In this document: piece after piece, positions 1 through 13,328 of the stretch
Layout of the letters: the number at the start of each line of letters is the position of its first letter
How positions within the stretch are numbered: the stretch's first letter is position 1
NCBI GenBank assembly: GCA_030052745.1
Contig: JANBVO010000005.1
Location: 620,001-684,000 of the forward strand
Direction of reading: 5' to 3'
From: Pleurostoma richardsiae
Lineage: Eukaryota > Ascomycota > Sordariomycetes > Calosphaeriales > Pleurostomataceae
DNA length: 64,000 bases
Position numbers and translations under genes: made by a program
The notes under the pieces: model-generated
Databases searched by the model: none
Told to the model about the DNA's origin: nothing
What the model saw: the letters and a program-made list of their open reading frames with translations, nothing else

Positions 1-2
1 AG

Positions 3-404
<402 letters not shown>

Positions 405-835
405 ATTCCAGGGGAGAGTGAGCATGTCAGGGCAAGAAAAGCATCTTTTGCGCGGTTCTCGGGAGGTCGGAGATAAAAGTTCCATAGATCCTGCCTCTCA
501 GTGATTCGAGGCAGGGCTTCAAGTTCATATTTGAGATGATACCGTTGATATAGAGCAAATACATTCTGATTGTGAGAGGGAGGTTGTCTGTCATGTATTC
601 TATGTACCGCTTTGTCTTCTATATCAACCAGCCTCCGCGCCAATGCTCCGTGTTGTAAGACATGATACCCTCCTGCCGAGGGCTCCAGCAATTTTTTGAT
701 ACGAGACAATATGGTACGTGCTATACATACCTACATTACAGAGCATATTGGGGACATACAATACATACACATCTCGAAAGTATCCGTGTCCAAAAGACAC
801 TCGCTGATTTCGCCAGCGTTAGGACGTCAGACCGT
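405..835. other. Convergent intergenic gap, lys12 / mef1
   Basis: About 430 bases between the stop of lys12 and the stop of mef1, which face each other. It should hold both 3' UTRs. The bases are A/T-richer than the flanking coding DNA, with several ATACAT/ACATAC runs near 725-770. I see no gene or RNA in it. Confidence 0.6.
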
Positions 836-3433
836 CTATTTCGTCCTCTTAGCTTCCAACTCCTTCTGGTACTTAGCGACAAGCTCCTTCCTGTAATCAA
901 GCAGTCAGTATATGCAACAACCATGGCATAGCCGAGGGGGGAAGATATGAAACTTACTGCAGCTGCGGGGGCGCCGGCGCGTAGTGGCTGAACTCCATGC
1001 TGAACTCGCCCTTGCCCTGGGTGGCGGCGCGCAGGTGGGAGCTGAAGCCGAACATGGCGTTGAGCGAGCAGTCGGCGACGAGGGTGAAGTCCTCGGTGCC
1101 GATCTCCGTGTCGACGATGGTGCCGCGCTTGTTCATGAGCATGAGGATGTTGCCCTGGAACTCGTTGGGCGCCGTGATGGTCGTCTTCATTAGCGGCTCT
1201 AGCACCACGCCGCCGGCGTCGGGGAACGACTTGCGGAACGCCATCTGCGTCGCCAGGCTGAAGGCGTAGTCGGACGAGTCGGTGACGTGCGTCGCACCGT
1301 CGCTCACCACCAGCTTGGCGCCGATGACCTTGTGGCCCAGCAGCGGGCCCTTCTCGCACGCCTGCTCGAAGCCCTTGCCGCAGGCCGAGAGGTACTTATC
1401 AGGGATGGTGCCACCGACAACCTGGCTCTCGTACTGGTTCTTCTCCGCGTCATCGGGGTTCGGCTCGATCCATCCCATGACGCGAGCAAAGTCACCAGGT
1501 CCACCGGTCTGTCGCTTGAGGAGATAGTCGAAGTCAGCCCGGCGAGTGATTGTCTCACGGTAGGCCACACGGGGCTGGCCCGTCTCGCAGTCAACCTTGT
1601 ACTCGCGCTTGAGGCGCTCGATGTAAATCTCGAGATGCAGTTCACCCATACCGCTGATGATGGTCTCCTCACTCTCCTCGTCGACATGCAACCGGAAGGT
1701 GGGGTCCTCACGCTGGAAGCGGTTCATGGCCTTGGAGAAGTTGTCGGCATCGCTGCTGCGCTTGGGCTTGATGGAGAGAGACATGACGGCATCGGGGACG
1801 AACATGGAAGACATCGTGTACGGAAGGCCACCGTCGGTGAAGGTGTCGCCAGAAGCGCACTCGACACCGAAGACGGCGCAAATTTCACCGGCACCGATCT
1901 CCTGAACATCCTCCATCTCGTTGGAGTGCATACGCACGATGCGGGGAATGCGGACCTTCTTGTTGTTGCGCGAGTTGAACAGGTAGCTGCCCTTCTTCAG
2001 CGTGCCCTGGTAGACGCGCATGTAGGTGAGCTGGCCGTAGGGGTTCTCTTCAAGCTTGAAGGCGAGACCGACGAAGGGAAGCGAGTTGTATGGGATGAGC
2101 TGCACGGGCTTCTCGCCCTGAGATCTGTCGAGTGCCATGTTATCCACCTCAGATGGGTTCGGCAGGAAGTCGCAGACAGCATCCAGCATAGGCTGGATAG
2201 ACTTGTCACCCAGGGCAGTACCCATCATGACGGGCGTGAACTTCAGGGCGATGGTAGCTCTCCGGATAGCGGCCTTGATCTGCTCGGGGGTGGGCTCCTT
2301 CTCGTCGAGGAAGAGCTCAGCAATCTCGTCATCGACATCTGCCAGCTTCTCAATGAGCTCCTGCCTCTTCTGCAGCGCAAGCTCCTTCAGATCAGCGGGA
2401 ACATCGTTCGAGACCTTGATGACGGTACCACGCTGTCCATCGTTCCGGATGGATCGCATGTGGATCAGATCGACAACACCCTCGAATTCTTTCTCGGAGC
2501 CAATGGGTATCTGGATAGCAGCGGCGGGGATCTTCAGCTTGTGGTTTATCTGCTCGACAGCCTTGAATGGGTTCGCGCCCATGCGGTCCATCTTGTTCAC
2601 AAAGCTGATCCGAGGAACGTTGTAGCGCTTCATCTGCCTGTCGACGGTGATGGTCTGACTCTGTACACCGCTGACCGCACAGAGAATCATAACAGCACCG
2701 TCCAGAACACGCAGAGCTCTTTCGACCTCGATCGTGAAGTCAATATGGCCAGGGGTATCGATCAGGTTAACGTGGTAGGTCTCCATCTTTCCATTCTCCG
2801 ACTTCTTCCAGTCGCAGAACGTAGCGGCAGATTGGATCGTGATTCCTCGTTCCCGCTCCAGTTCCATGGAGTCCATCTTGGCGCCAACGGAGTCCCGACC
2901 GCGGACCTCATGGATGGCCTTGATACGGCCCGTGTAGAAAAGCACTCGTTCGGTCACCGTGGTCTTGCCGCTGTCGATGTGCGCCTATCCCAGCCATCAG
3001 CCGTCTTTCTTTGTAAGACATCTCGTGTACCACATAGATAACATGACTACGCACCGCAATACCAATATTCCGCACTCTGGACAGCCGTTTCGCTTCTTCG
3101 GGGCTCATGCGCGCGGCGACGGCTTCGGGTGACAGGTGGGCGCCCTCCTTCGCTGCCTTGAGGCTATACATAGACACAGACGTCAGCAATTGCTTCTGCT
3201 CATACTCCTTTCAAGGATAGAAGGGCAGTCGGGACATACGCCTCCTCCGCGGCGCTCATCGCACGCCGGTTCGCGGTCCTACTGAAGTTGCGCCTGCCGC
3301 CGATCTGGACAGGATGCCTTCGCGGCGCGTTCGCCGCGCTGGACGTGCATCGCAAGCTGAATAACCGGATACTACTGCTCGTGCCGAGCATGCAGCCGTC
3401 GGCGAGGACGGCCACAGCACCCCGGACCCTCAT
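836..3433 (-). CDS. mef1: Mitochondrial elongation factor G1
   Basis: Four exons on the minus strand: 3433-3240, 3163-3055, 2984-958 and 890-836, giving 794 residues. The product is the mitochondrial translational GTPase that moves tRNAs and mRNA through the ribosome. The P-loop AHIDSGKTT (residues 102-110) is created exactly by splicing exon 2 to exon 3. DTPGH is at 177-181 and NKMD at 231-234, followed by EF-G domains II-V. The N-terminus is Arg-rich with few acids, as expected for a mitochondrial presequence. The last 55-nt exon is easily missed, because an in-frame stop lies just inside intron 3 (CA|GTAAGT); splicing instead adds [17 protein letters not shown], a normal Mef1 tail. The start is the first ATG of the open frame. 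Confidence 0.93.
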
Positions 3434-3974
3434 CTTCAAACAAACTGGAAAAGGAATGAATGAAGGAAAGGAAAGAATGGGAAAAGATCAACCAAACTGT
3501 TCAACTTTCTGCTCCCCCGGAAGAGCAACTGAGGATTTCTCCCGAACAATTTTTGGACCCTGGGATAGACCCGGGATCACCCTTCCAATCAGCGCTTGCT
3601 GATCTCCCAGCTTGCCGGGGCGGGCTTCTCTTAGCTTCACGCTTAATTCCCGATAAAACACGCATTATCGCATAACGGTACGATACCTATACAAGCGCAT
3701 CTTGAGAGCTTTCTTCCGTCTCGCAGCGCCGCCTCGTCGCATCGACGTCAAGACGGAAGATGCAGAGAACGTGTATTCCTTTACTTCATACGACATAAGT
3801 ACAAGTACCTATATAGATAGGTAGTCAATCATTGCCCGAACTCCTGCCTCTAGCAGGAAAGATGGGGTTCGTTAGCCAAGACGATTGGCTCAAGGTCGAA
3901 TCCAGGCGTCCCAATGGTTCCCTCTTCCGCGTCCTCTAACCATTAGATCTGGAAATATGTCTATCGCATACTCT
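3434..3974. other. Intergenic: mef1 promoter, protease 3' flank
   Basis: About 540 bases between the mef1 start and the protease stop. The right half (3780-3830) is A/T-rich with repeated TATAGATAG. No coding potential recognised. Confidence 0.5.
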
Positions 3975-5504
3975 CTAAACCAAGAAAACACCACTGCCAA
4001 GCATGGCGACCACCATACTGGCCCCAACAACCACGAGCTGCGCCGAGCCCATCACGAAAGACAACGCCGCGGCGCTGTCCTTAGTCCCAAAGCCAGAGGC
4101 AGCAGCGTAGGCTGGCTGGGTGAACGACGGCGTCTGCGTGACCTCGTTCTGGTTGGCCGCGACGGTCGCGGACGGTATGGTGGCACCCTTGCTCTCGAAC
4201 GCGACGATGTTGCTGTCCGTCGCGTTGAAGTCCGTCGGGGCCATGCCGATCTCGTTGTTCTCGAGGTCGTACACGACGTAGGCGGAGCGCAGGAAGGTGT
4301 CGCCCAGCAGGAAGGGGTCGCTGCTGAAGTTCTGGATGCCGAACTCGCACGCATCCTGGCCCTTGTAGGCGCCGGACGAGAAGGTCGGCGCCTGGCCGGT
4401 GGTCAGGTCCAGCACCAGCTCGTCCATGGTCACGTTGATCCGCGGGCCGTTAGGGCCGGCGAAGCCGAAGGAGAAGTATCCGTCGCTGTCCTGCATGGAG
4501 CAGGGGATGACGGCCAGCCCAATGTCGGCGGAATAGACGGCGCCAGTCTCCTGCCACACCTGCTCGGCGAGGTCCGTCGGCAGGTACGAGAGTGTGGTAC
4601 CCGAGTCTAGGACCACGGCGATGGGGAACGACTGCGACGTCAGGGTGTCGCTGCCGCTGGAGCTGTATGCCTCGAGGGACGTCAGGGCTACTATGAACGA
4701 GCTGAAGGCCCCCGAGTTGGAGTCCTTGTAGATCTCGATTCTCGTCAGGTCACCCTTGTATTTCTCCGTATCGATGCCGCCGAACAGGATGTTACCCGTG
4801 CTGGAGTCGAGGTCGTTCAGCCACAGGCTGTACGCGTTGGTGTTGATCAGACCCTCCTCCTGCATAGCCAGCGGCAGGTTGGGATAGGCAGAGGAGGCCG
4901 ACTGTGTGTCTGACACAATGGCCTCGTTGAGCGCATAGCCTACACCAACCAGTCCGTATGGAATATCCGTGTCGATGCCGAGGCCCATCGTTAAGTTGCT
5001 GAGGTTCGCTCCGCCGATCTCAAAAGCGTCCGTGAAGTAATCGCCTCTTGAGTGGCTCCCGTCGACATAGGAGATATCGAACTGGCCCTCGCCCACGTCG
5101 TCGAAGGTTGAGGAGTTATCCGGGTTGACTAGTCCGCGATAATTAGTGGAAGTACCTATGAAGCATCCTTGGCCGTTTTACTCACAGCTCCCGAATGTGC
5201 ACGCATTGGTCGACGTTGTCGTGCCTTCGCAGACAGACGACTGGCTGTACGGTACCCATATGTCGCTCGAGCCCGTGTCGAGCTGCAACGTCAGGTCCTG
5301 TCCCGGCGTACCGACCTGGCACGTCGCAAAGTAGCCTCCCCTTGCCTGCTCGTTGGTGATCACCTCCTCGAAAGTATCGCCCGCTCGTTTGCCCAGCTTC
5401 GGCCGCAGCTCCCGCCTCTCAATGTCCCATCTGACGACGCCATTCTGCGCATTCGCCGCTGCTGCTAGAAGGGTGCTAGCCGCGACCGCCGGTGCCGTCC
5501 TCAT
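3975..5504 (-). CDS. Yapsin-like GPI-anchored aspartyl protease
   Basis: Two exons (5504-5186 and 5128-3975, 57-nt intron) encode 490 residues. It is a pepsin-family (A1) endopeptidase. Both active-site motifs are present, DTGSSD from residue 76 and DSGTT from residue 281. A signal peptide (about residues 1-19) is followed by a short propeptide ending in LGKR at 37-40, a likely kexin-type processing site. The C-terminus is a Ser/Ala-rich stretch and then a hydrophobic tail (VVVGASMVVAMLGSGVFLV), the usual signal for GPI attachment. The protein should therefore sit at the plasma membrane or wall, as yapsins do. Splicing creates the frame TFGS-FNPDNSSTF, which is typical of the family. The exact substrate cannot be read from the sequence. 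Confidence 0.9.
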
Positions 5505-6915
5505 AGCTCTCGCCCGGCTGCAATTGGTGAATTATGGCCTCTCGGCTCTCGAATGCGGATTCTATCGGGTATGGTTCAAGTTATATATTGCAAATGACGA
5601 CAAGAAGAAGCGAATGGAGCGCTCGAGCTGCCAAACAAGGATCGCTTCAGAGATGGCCGAAGCCAGCAGAGACAGAGCAATGCCAAGCCAAGAATATGTG
5701 CCAAAGGGGCGGACGCCTCTTGTCTGAGGCACAGTTGGAACTGATCAAGATCGTAAGGGTATCAGACGGATGCGGTCGTCATGCAGTCTACAAAGGAGAG
5801 ACGGTAAAAGTATATACAAACGTCCAGAAAGCAGTAAAGAGGGAATATGGTTCACCGAACCCGAAACCCAAGAAAAAGCCAAGACGACGCTGAGCCCAGC
5901 CCAGAGAAAGGAATGATGCCAAGCACCGAGGAAGAGGCCAAGAGACAGGCGTCCCGCCCAATTTTAGAGGGACGGACGCCCGCGCTGTGGCACAGCACGC
6001 ATCATCGGCCCCTGTAACACGCTGGCGGTACAGTGCGGAACCCCCCGGGGCTCGAGGGTCTTCTGCTCTCTCCGTAGCATCAGGCCGCACTCGAGACACA
6101 CAGTGTAGGAGGCCGGAAGTCCGGCACGACAGCCACACTGTGGATAATCGCCAAGCCTACTACGTTGATGGTCGGCCGCCGTTGGCAGCACCGCTCGTCA
6201 CCCGCTCACGATGCCGCGGATGAATGAGGAAGACAGAATTAACAACCGTGCTAGCAGTTGGCGGTGGTGCGACTAAAGTGAGGGCTAGAGCTGCGGCTAG
6301 CAGGTTCACTTAGAGGCTCGGAGATGAGGAATTCATTCAGAAGCTGCAACTGTTATACGACTCAGCAGGATCAATCCTGTCGTGCTCGTCGGGTCTAAGC
6401 CGACCTGAAGAGCCTCCAATGGCAACTGTGGTGAGTCCAAAGGCAGGACGTGTTGTTACTCAGGCGCTTATGCGCTCTTCAGCTGCGCATGCGCCGCAAT
6501 AGATGATTGGCGATCATCAGCCGACTCCTGGGTGCGTCTGAAACCAACATTTGCTGGCTGTATTGTTTCACCGGACGCAAAGTTGTCGAGGGTTCCCCGA
6601 GCCTGTGGGCCTTACCTAAGACACACTTGAGGACATCCGCGGCTGATACCCTCCGCATGCAAAGTGCCGGCCCTACTTGAATGGGAGGTAATCTATCACA
6701 TACGCGGGGAGTAAGTATTCGCAGGCACCGGTAACAACACCGTCGCAAATGCTTAGAGAAGCTTCGGTGCCATCATAGACTCTCATGTGTATTGCCATGT
6801 CTCGCAAGGATTGCCGGCTCTACGTTCGATAGGACGCATTCGGGATCCCCTTTCTATGCGTTCACCTACTTCATTTCTCGGTAACACTCCTCGGGAGCCT
6901 AGCCTGCATCACTCC
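5505..6915. other. Intergenic, 1.4 kb
   Basis: Between the 5' end of the protease and the 3' end of the aminotransferase, both on the minus strand. Several short open frames occur on both strands, but none resembles a known family or has a convincing splice structure. It holds the protease promoter; otherwise I see nothing specific. Confidence 0.5.
5582..5588 (-). promoter_or_regulatory. TATA-like box of the protease gene
   Basis: TATATAA on the minus strand, about 80 bases upstream of the protease start codon. The position suits a core promoter element; this is inference from motif and distance only. Confidence 0.35.
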
Positions 6916-8168
6916 TCAGTACAGAGTCTGCTCGACATACTTCCCCAGCGCCTCCAGCGCCTCCCTCAACACCTCTGTTTCACACACATAACCAATCCGC
7001 ACATAACCCCTGAAGTCCCTATCCCCTCCGAAGCACTTGGACCCCGGGACCATCATGACCTTCGTCTTCTCCAGCACGTCCACGCAGAACCGCGCGTCGT
7101 CCACCGGCTCCCCTCCCTTCCCGGAGAACCGCAGGAACGCCGTCGTGCCCGCCCGCGGCCGCACCCACGAGCACGCCCCCGCGTGCCGCCGCACGAACGC
7201 CTCCAGCAGCTCGCAGTTGGCCCGCGCGAACTGTACGTTGCGCCGGATCAGCGCGGGCCGCACGGCGTCCGACAGCGCGTAGGCGGCGACCTGGTCGTCG
7301 AGCTGCGACACGCTGATGACGGCATAGTCGCGGGCCGAGGCCGCCGCGCGGACCACGGCGGGGTCGCGCGAGGCGATCCAGCCGATGCGGATGCCGGCCA
7401 GGGAGAACGCCTTCGACATGGACCCGGTCGAGATGGTCTTGTCGTAGCCGAATGAAAGGATGGAGGGCGGGGCGTCGGCCTCGGAGGGAAGGCCGTGGAA
7501 GAGCGGGGAGTAGACCTCGTCGCAGAGGATGGTGATGCCGCGGGCGCGAGCGAAGGAGACGATTGATGAGAGAACGGAGGCCGGGATGACGGCCCCGCTT
7601 GGGTTATTGGGGTTGTTAAGGACGATCATCTATGTCTTGTTAGCCTCGATGCTTTGCGGACAGAGGCAGGGGGCCTTCTACATGCCTTCGTGTTGTCTTT
7701 GACTAATCCCTCCAGCTCGTTGGGGTCCGGGACGAAGCCGTTCTCCTCCTTCAGCCTCCACAGAGAGACTTCGGCGCCAAGGCTCTTCGGCACATCGTAG
7801 AGCTGCTGGTACGTGGGATAGACGCATATAACGTGGTCTCCCGCGCCGACCAGGGTGTAGAACAGCAGGAAGTTGGCTCCGATGGCGCCCTGGGTAACCA
7901 GGACGTTCTCGCTTGGCAGCGTCGCCGTGTCACCCCGGCTATAGAGGCTCGCTATACGCTTGCGCAGGCCATCTGAGCCACGGATGGCGCCGTAGACCAG
8001 CTTGGTGTCTGTGTGCAGCGGCCCGGGGGCAGAGCTGTCGGTAGAGAGCGCCTGCAAGTCATCGACGGATATGGAAGCCGCGCACGTTTCAGCAATGTTG
8101 AGGCACCCAGGGGTGTTCTCATAACGATCCATCCACTCCTCGACTTCGAAGGGCTCAATCTTCACCAT
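6916..8168 (-). CDS. PLP-dependent class I/II aminotransferase
   Basis: Two exons (8168-7686 and 7629-6916) encode 398 residues, a normal length for a fold-type I aminotransferase. Visible landmarks are YPTYQQLYDVP, the NNPNNPSGA loop (residues 166-174), CDEVY with the cofactor Asp198 and Tyr201, and STGSMSKAFSLAG with Lys234 as the Schiff-base lysine, followed by a conserved GWIAS turn. The intron has a GC donor (AAG|GCATGT); no GT donor nearby keeps the frame. The N-terminus (MVKIEPFEVEEWMDRYE) resembles a fungal group annotated variously as aspartate- or ACC-synthase-like aminotransferases. The substrate is unknown, and no metabolic cluster surrounds it. Confidence 0.85.
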
Positions 8169-9436
8169 CCTGGAGACTAAGGAATGGGGTAGACTATAGC
8201 AAGGAGACAGGGCTGACTTGTAGGGTGTTTTTGTAAGACGAACGAGTTTGACTAGCAGAGGAGAAACGAGCGCAGGTCACTAGCCGGGAGTCCATGATCG
8301 GACTAGACACGGCATGCTTATATTCACATCTTCAACGCCAAGATAAGAGGATGATGAAGGGCATGACATAGAAGGACTGCAGGCATGCTCCGAAAGGGCG
8401 CGTTCTCCTAAGCAGCGGTGCGAAGTTGCGCATTATGATCCAAGAGGCGTTGTGTTATCGCCCACATGGCCCCGTATGAGATACGGCCATTATGTAAGAT
8501 GCCATTTAGTTCCTTTCCCATAGTCGAGCTCTTCAGTTACTGCCATCCACGAATCTCAACACAGACCGAGAGCAGTCAGTGACGGTTAGCATCTAGGAGG
8601 GAGCTATGGATGTTCTTTCTCGGCTGAGAGGTTGCCGGGGCTTTGCTATCGCTGCGGCCGTGAGTTGTAGGTTCTAGGTGGGGACATGAGCGGAGTAGAT
8701 TTGTAGAAGATGATATGGGCACCGGAGTCCTCGGCCGAGAGCGCTGCTATGTGAACTAGATCGCAAGTTTGAAGGCTTCGACATTGCTATACTACCTACC
8801 TGTCTACAGGTTCATACAGGGCAAAGTCCATCCACGAGACGATATAACTCAGACTCAAGAGAGTGAAGCAACCTCGAACTGACCAGATCAGGCAATTCTG
8901 AACCTTCGGCGAAGCTAAGGAGGGACGGAGTAGGATGGGCAAGGCAGCTTGTGACCCCAATCTGCGCCGCTCCACAGACCAGCTGCCCAAAAGACAGCAT
9001 CGGGTTCGTTGGGATTCGGGGCCCGCGGTATTGTATGACCGACGCCCCGTCCTAGAGCTGTGCCGCCACCGAAGGTGTTCGAAAAAGCGCGTTTCCCCCT
9101 GTGTCTGCCGTCTCCTTCTCGAAGAACTGGAGTGACTGATGTCCTTCCATCAAGCAACTCGACGTATTCAAAGCTTGTCTGGTACCTGTACCTGACAGCC
9201 GACGTAGTTGGCGTTGCTTGGAAACGCCTCTGCATTCGGTGTCTGAGTCGTGTGGGGTTCTGGGGCGAGCCGCTCAAGCGCCGACCCGCCGATCCCCAGG
9301 CTCCTGACGTGTGCGTACCGTGCTGTATATCTGACGGAGCAACCGCCAAGCCGCTCACACACAGATACCTCGGAGAAGCATCGACAACTCCTCGCAATCA
9401 CCACCACAGCTCTCCTCCCACCCGATCTGGCCCACC
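8169..9436. other. Divergent promoter region, 1.27 kb
   Basis: Lies between the divergently transcribed aminotransferase and ABC transporter genes, so it must hold both promoters. Open frames here are short and overlap on opposite strands. No gene is supported. Confidence 0.5.
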
Positions 9437-12400
9437 ATGGCGTCGCGCATGGCCAAAGCCCTCCTCCTGGGAGCGGCATCGCTGTCGTGCGTCGTCTCGG
9501 CTTATCAGAACACCTCAGCCTACGTCGACACGTTGCGCGCCCGGCTTGCGCTGATGGACGACCGGCCCGATGGTTGCCCGCCTTGGTATGTCGCAGCATC
9601 CTATCGTCATCACCACCATCCTCGCCGTTACGGCCTGCATTTGCGCCTGCTAACCTGGAATTTGACTCAGCTTCAACTGTCTCCTCCCAGCACATACATG
9701 CAGCCAGTACGCTGGTTGCAACGAGTACAACGGAAAATGCGACTGTCCCGAAGGCTTCGGCGGCGACGACTGCTTGAGCCCAGGTACGCCCCCGTCACTT
9801 GCCGCTTCGGCCTCACTCTCCACATGCATAAATGCGGCACGCGCTGACTCCTCCTTTTTACAGTGTGCGGTTCCCTTGCCCGCGGAAAAGACCGACCTAT
9901 GCGCTCTGGCAAGACTTGCGACTGCGATGATGGCTGGACCGGTCTTAATTGCAATGTCTGTACCGAGGATTCGGCCTGCAACGCCCTCATGGAAGGTAAT
10001 GAGGGCGGCGTCTGCTACCAAAAAGGGAACGTTGTCAAGCAAAACCACCAGATGTGCGATGTCACAAACAGGAAGATCCGTGATCTCCTTGGCAGCAAGG
10101 TTCCGCAGGTCACCTTCACCTGCAACAAACCCGACGGCAACTGCGACTTCCAATGTGCGTTCCGATCCGGTGCTGTTTACTCTAGACGTGACGTGATGTT
10201 AACATGTGCTTAGTCTGGGTGGACTCAAGAGAGTCCTTCTACTGCCATTTGGACGACTGCGAGGCGACTGCGGTGTTCGACGAGACCCAGAATAAGACCA
10301 CATACGCTTGCAAGAAGGTCGAGTGTTCCTGCATTCCCGATCGGATGCTCTGCGGCGAGAATGGCTCCGTCGATATCACTGATTTCTTGACCGAAGAAAT
10401 CAGGGGCCCTGGATCCTTCAACTGCCTTCAGCAAGGTGGTGTCAACCATTGCAGCTTCGAGGAGCCCGCCATGAACGACTTGATCAGCCAGATGTTCGGC
10501 GATGATAGCATCACTCTGACCTGTCGGTCCGGCGAATGCATGCATTTCTCTGAAGTGCCAGACTATCACCGGCCCGTCCCGAAAATTAACACGCCGCTCA
10601 TCGCAGGAGTGATTGCCGCCTGCGGCCTGTTTCTCGTCGCTGTCATTCTCCTGACGTGGTATCTATCCCGCAGGAAGTTCAGATATGGCCTCATTCAGCT
10701 CGATGATTCCGACGACGAAGCCATCAAGCTCATGGCCGACCATAAACCGGCGACTTTGTACTTCGAGAATGTCGCTTATGGTCTCAATGGCAAGCAGATC
10801 CTCGCCGGTATTCAGGGAGTGGCCCATCCTGGCGAGCTCACGGCTATCATGGGTGCATCTGGAGCTGGCAAGACAACTTTCCTTGACATCCTGGCGAGAA
10901 AGAACAAGCGTGGACTCATCGGCGGAGACTTTTACGTCAATGGCGAGAAAGTCAGCGATACCGACTTCAAGAACGTAGTGGGCTTCGTCGACCAGGAAGA
11001 TACCATGCTGCCCACTCTGACAGTCCACGAGACCATCCTGACAAGCGCCTTGCTGCGGCTGCCTCGTGATATGACTCGAGGCGCAAAAGAACAGAGAGTA
11101 ATCGAGGTCGAGAAGCAGCTGGGTATCTATCACATCCGGGACTCGCTCATCGGCTCCGAGGAAGGAAAAGGCCGCGGTATCTCTGGCGGAGAGAAGCGTC
11201 GTGTCGGTATCGCTTGCGAGCTCGTCACTAGCCCTTCGATACTTTTCCTGGACGAACCCACCAGCGGCCTTGATGCATACAACGCGTACAACGTCATTGA
11301 GTGCCTCGTCACCTTGGCAAAGGACTACAAACGGACGGTAATTTTCACGATCCATCAGCCCAGATCGAACATTGTCGCCCTCTTTGACCGACTTCTCCTC
11401 TTGGCGCAGGGAAAGACTGTCTATTCCGGCCCCTTCCACCAATGCCAGGAGTACTTCGATCGTGTCGGATTCCCGTGCCCTCCTGGTTTCAATATCGCTG
11501 ACTACCTTGTCGATCTCACGATGCACGCTGGTGCACAAACACCCTTCGACGACGGCGCCGTCTCGGCTGACGTTACGAGTATCGGGCCAAGCAGTACCCG
11601 AGCTGTCAAGTCTATCGCCAGTCTCTCTGGGACCAGCGTAGGAGAAGAAAGTGGAATCGAGGGCTCGTCATTCAGGCCGAAGGTTAAGCATCGGGACTCC
11701 GTCAGGACTCGCCAGGAGAGGGAGCTCTTTACCCGACGGAAAACCCATGTCGACACAACGTCAAGCTCTGACGCTGGCGGCGAAGAGCTCGGTGCCTATA
11801 AGCTTCAGAACCAATCGCCCAAGCTCGCACCGTCGCAGATCGAGGACCCAGACGACCTCCCTCCCGCTGCCGCTGGTGAAAGTGACCTCGACATCCTCAT
11901 CGCCTCATTCGCGGAGTCTGATATTGCGAGGACGACGCAAGACGAGATCCGGCAAGCGATTACAAGGGCTGAGGACGCTAATGGAAGACATGTGAATGGT
12001 TATGACGCCAGCGGCCCGAACATTCACGTAAGCGTTGTCGGTAGAGGATATGCTCGCGTTGGCTGGCTGCGGCAATTCGTGATCCTCTCGGGCAGGACAT
12101 GGAAGAATCTCTACCGCAACCCGCTGTTGATGCTGACGCACTACGCCATTGCCATTCTGTTAGCTGTCCTTTGCGGCTACCTTTTTTATGGTCTCACCGA
12201 CGACATCCCCGGTTTCCAGAACCGACTCGGCCTCTTCTTCTTTGTTCTGGCACTGTTCGGTTTCAGCACACTGACGAGCCTGAACGTCTTTGCCTCCGAG
12301 AGGCTCCTGTTCCTTAGGGAGAGGGCGAACGGCTACTACTCTCCGATCACATATTTCGCCGCAAAGGTCCTGTTCGATGTCCTCCCTTTGCGAATCATTC

Positions 12401-12894
12401 CGCCCATTCTCATGGGTGTGATCATCTACCCCATGACCGGCTTAGTCCCCGAAGCCTCAAAGTTCTTTACTTTCGTACTTGTCCTTGTTCTCTTCAATTT
12501 CGCAGCAGCAGCGATCTGCCTGTTCATCGGCATCGTCTGCAAAGACGGCAGCGTTGCCAACTTAATCGGCAGCCTTGTGATGCTCTTCAGCTTGCTGTTT
12601 GCCGGTCTTCTCCTCAACCACGACAAGATCCCAGCCGCGGCCATATGGCTGCAGTGGCTCTCCATCTTCCACTACGCGTTCGAGGCCCTTATCGTTAATG
12701 AAGTCAGGTATCTGACGCTGGTCGACAAGAAGTACGGTCTCGACATCACGGTTCCTGGAGCAGCGATCCTGAGCTCCTTCGGTTTCAACAACGGTGCCAT
12801 GTGGGCGGATGTCGTTAACCTGGGTATCTTCGGCGTGGCTTTCATCATCCTCGCCTACGGTGCTATGCATGTTCTCCTCGTCGAGAAGAGGTAA
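9437..12894 (+). CDS. adp1: ABCG transporter with EGF-like ectodomain (Adp1 type)
   Basis: Four exons (9437-9585, 9704-9783, 9864-10154, 10214-12894) encode 1066 residues. The layout matches yeast Adp1. A signal peptide is followed by a Cys-rich extracellular part with EGF-like motifs (for example [19 protein letters not shown] near 60), then a first membrane span at about 301-323. The ABC domain has Walker [10 protein letters not shown] at 387-395, signature ISGGEKRR at 496-503 and Walker B with [11 protein letters not shown] at 517-527. A long polar linker leads to the ABC-2 membrane domain of about six spans from residue 830 to the end. Members are membrane half-transporters of the WHITE/ABCG group; the substrate is not known. 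The start is the first in-frame ATG, in a good context (CCACCATGG). Confidence 0.92.
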
Positions 12895-13328
12895 TGCTGC
12901 AGGCCTCGTCGGTGGTGGGCAGGAAGCTCAGCAACAGCTGTACGGATATTAGTCTTGGATTTCGTGCATATACAATGCCAGAGAAGTTGGAACGGTCGGG
13001 ATCTGTCGGTTTCCGTCTTGTCTCATCATTTCCTTGCAGATGAAGCAGCCTCGCTTCTGAGCATACTCATGGCCCTGCATTTGGGAATCGGCGTTTGGGG
13101 TCTTTCATGCACAGCACCAGATGTCTGAGAGACAGAATACAGTAATAAATATCTATATATACACTAGCCCGTTGTCTCTGCATCTGATCAGTATACAGCG
13201 CGCATTGGGGAGATCGCAGTGACGCCAACGGCCTGAGGGCCCATAATGTACATGGGAACTTCGGTTTACCCTTCTCAGCACAACAACAGTTGACTGCCTC
13301 ATAAGTCCCGGACAGTAATATCGCTTCC
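12895..13328. other. Convergent intergenic gap, ABC transporter / mS26
   Basis: About 430 bases between two converging stops. An A/T-rich block at 13143-13162 (AATAAATATCTATATATACA) is a plausible shared polyadenylation zone. No gene seen. Confidence 0.5.

Noticed and set aside
1287-3041. A 584-codon open frame on the plus strand
   Set aside because: Exact antisense of the mef1 coding exon; its composition is a mirror of the EF-G codons and it matches nothing known.
3871-3925. Stretch resembling a tRNA T-arm (GGTCGAATCC)
   Set aside because: Lacks the conserved TTCRA loop and any matching stem; no cloverleaf can be drawn.
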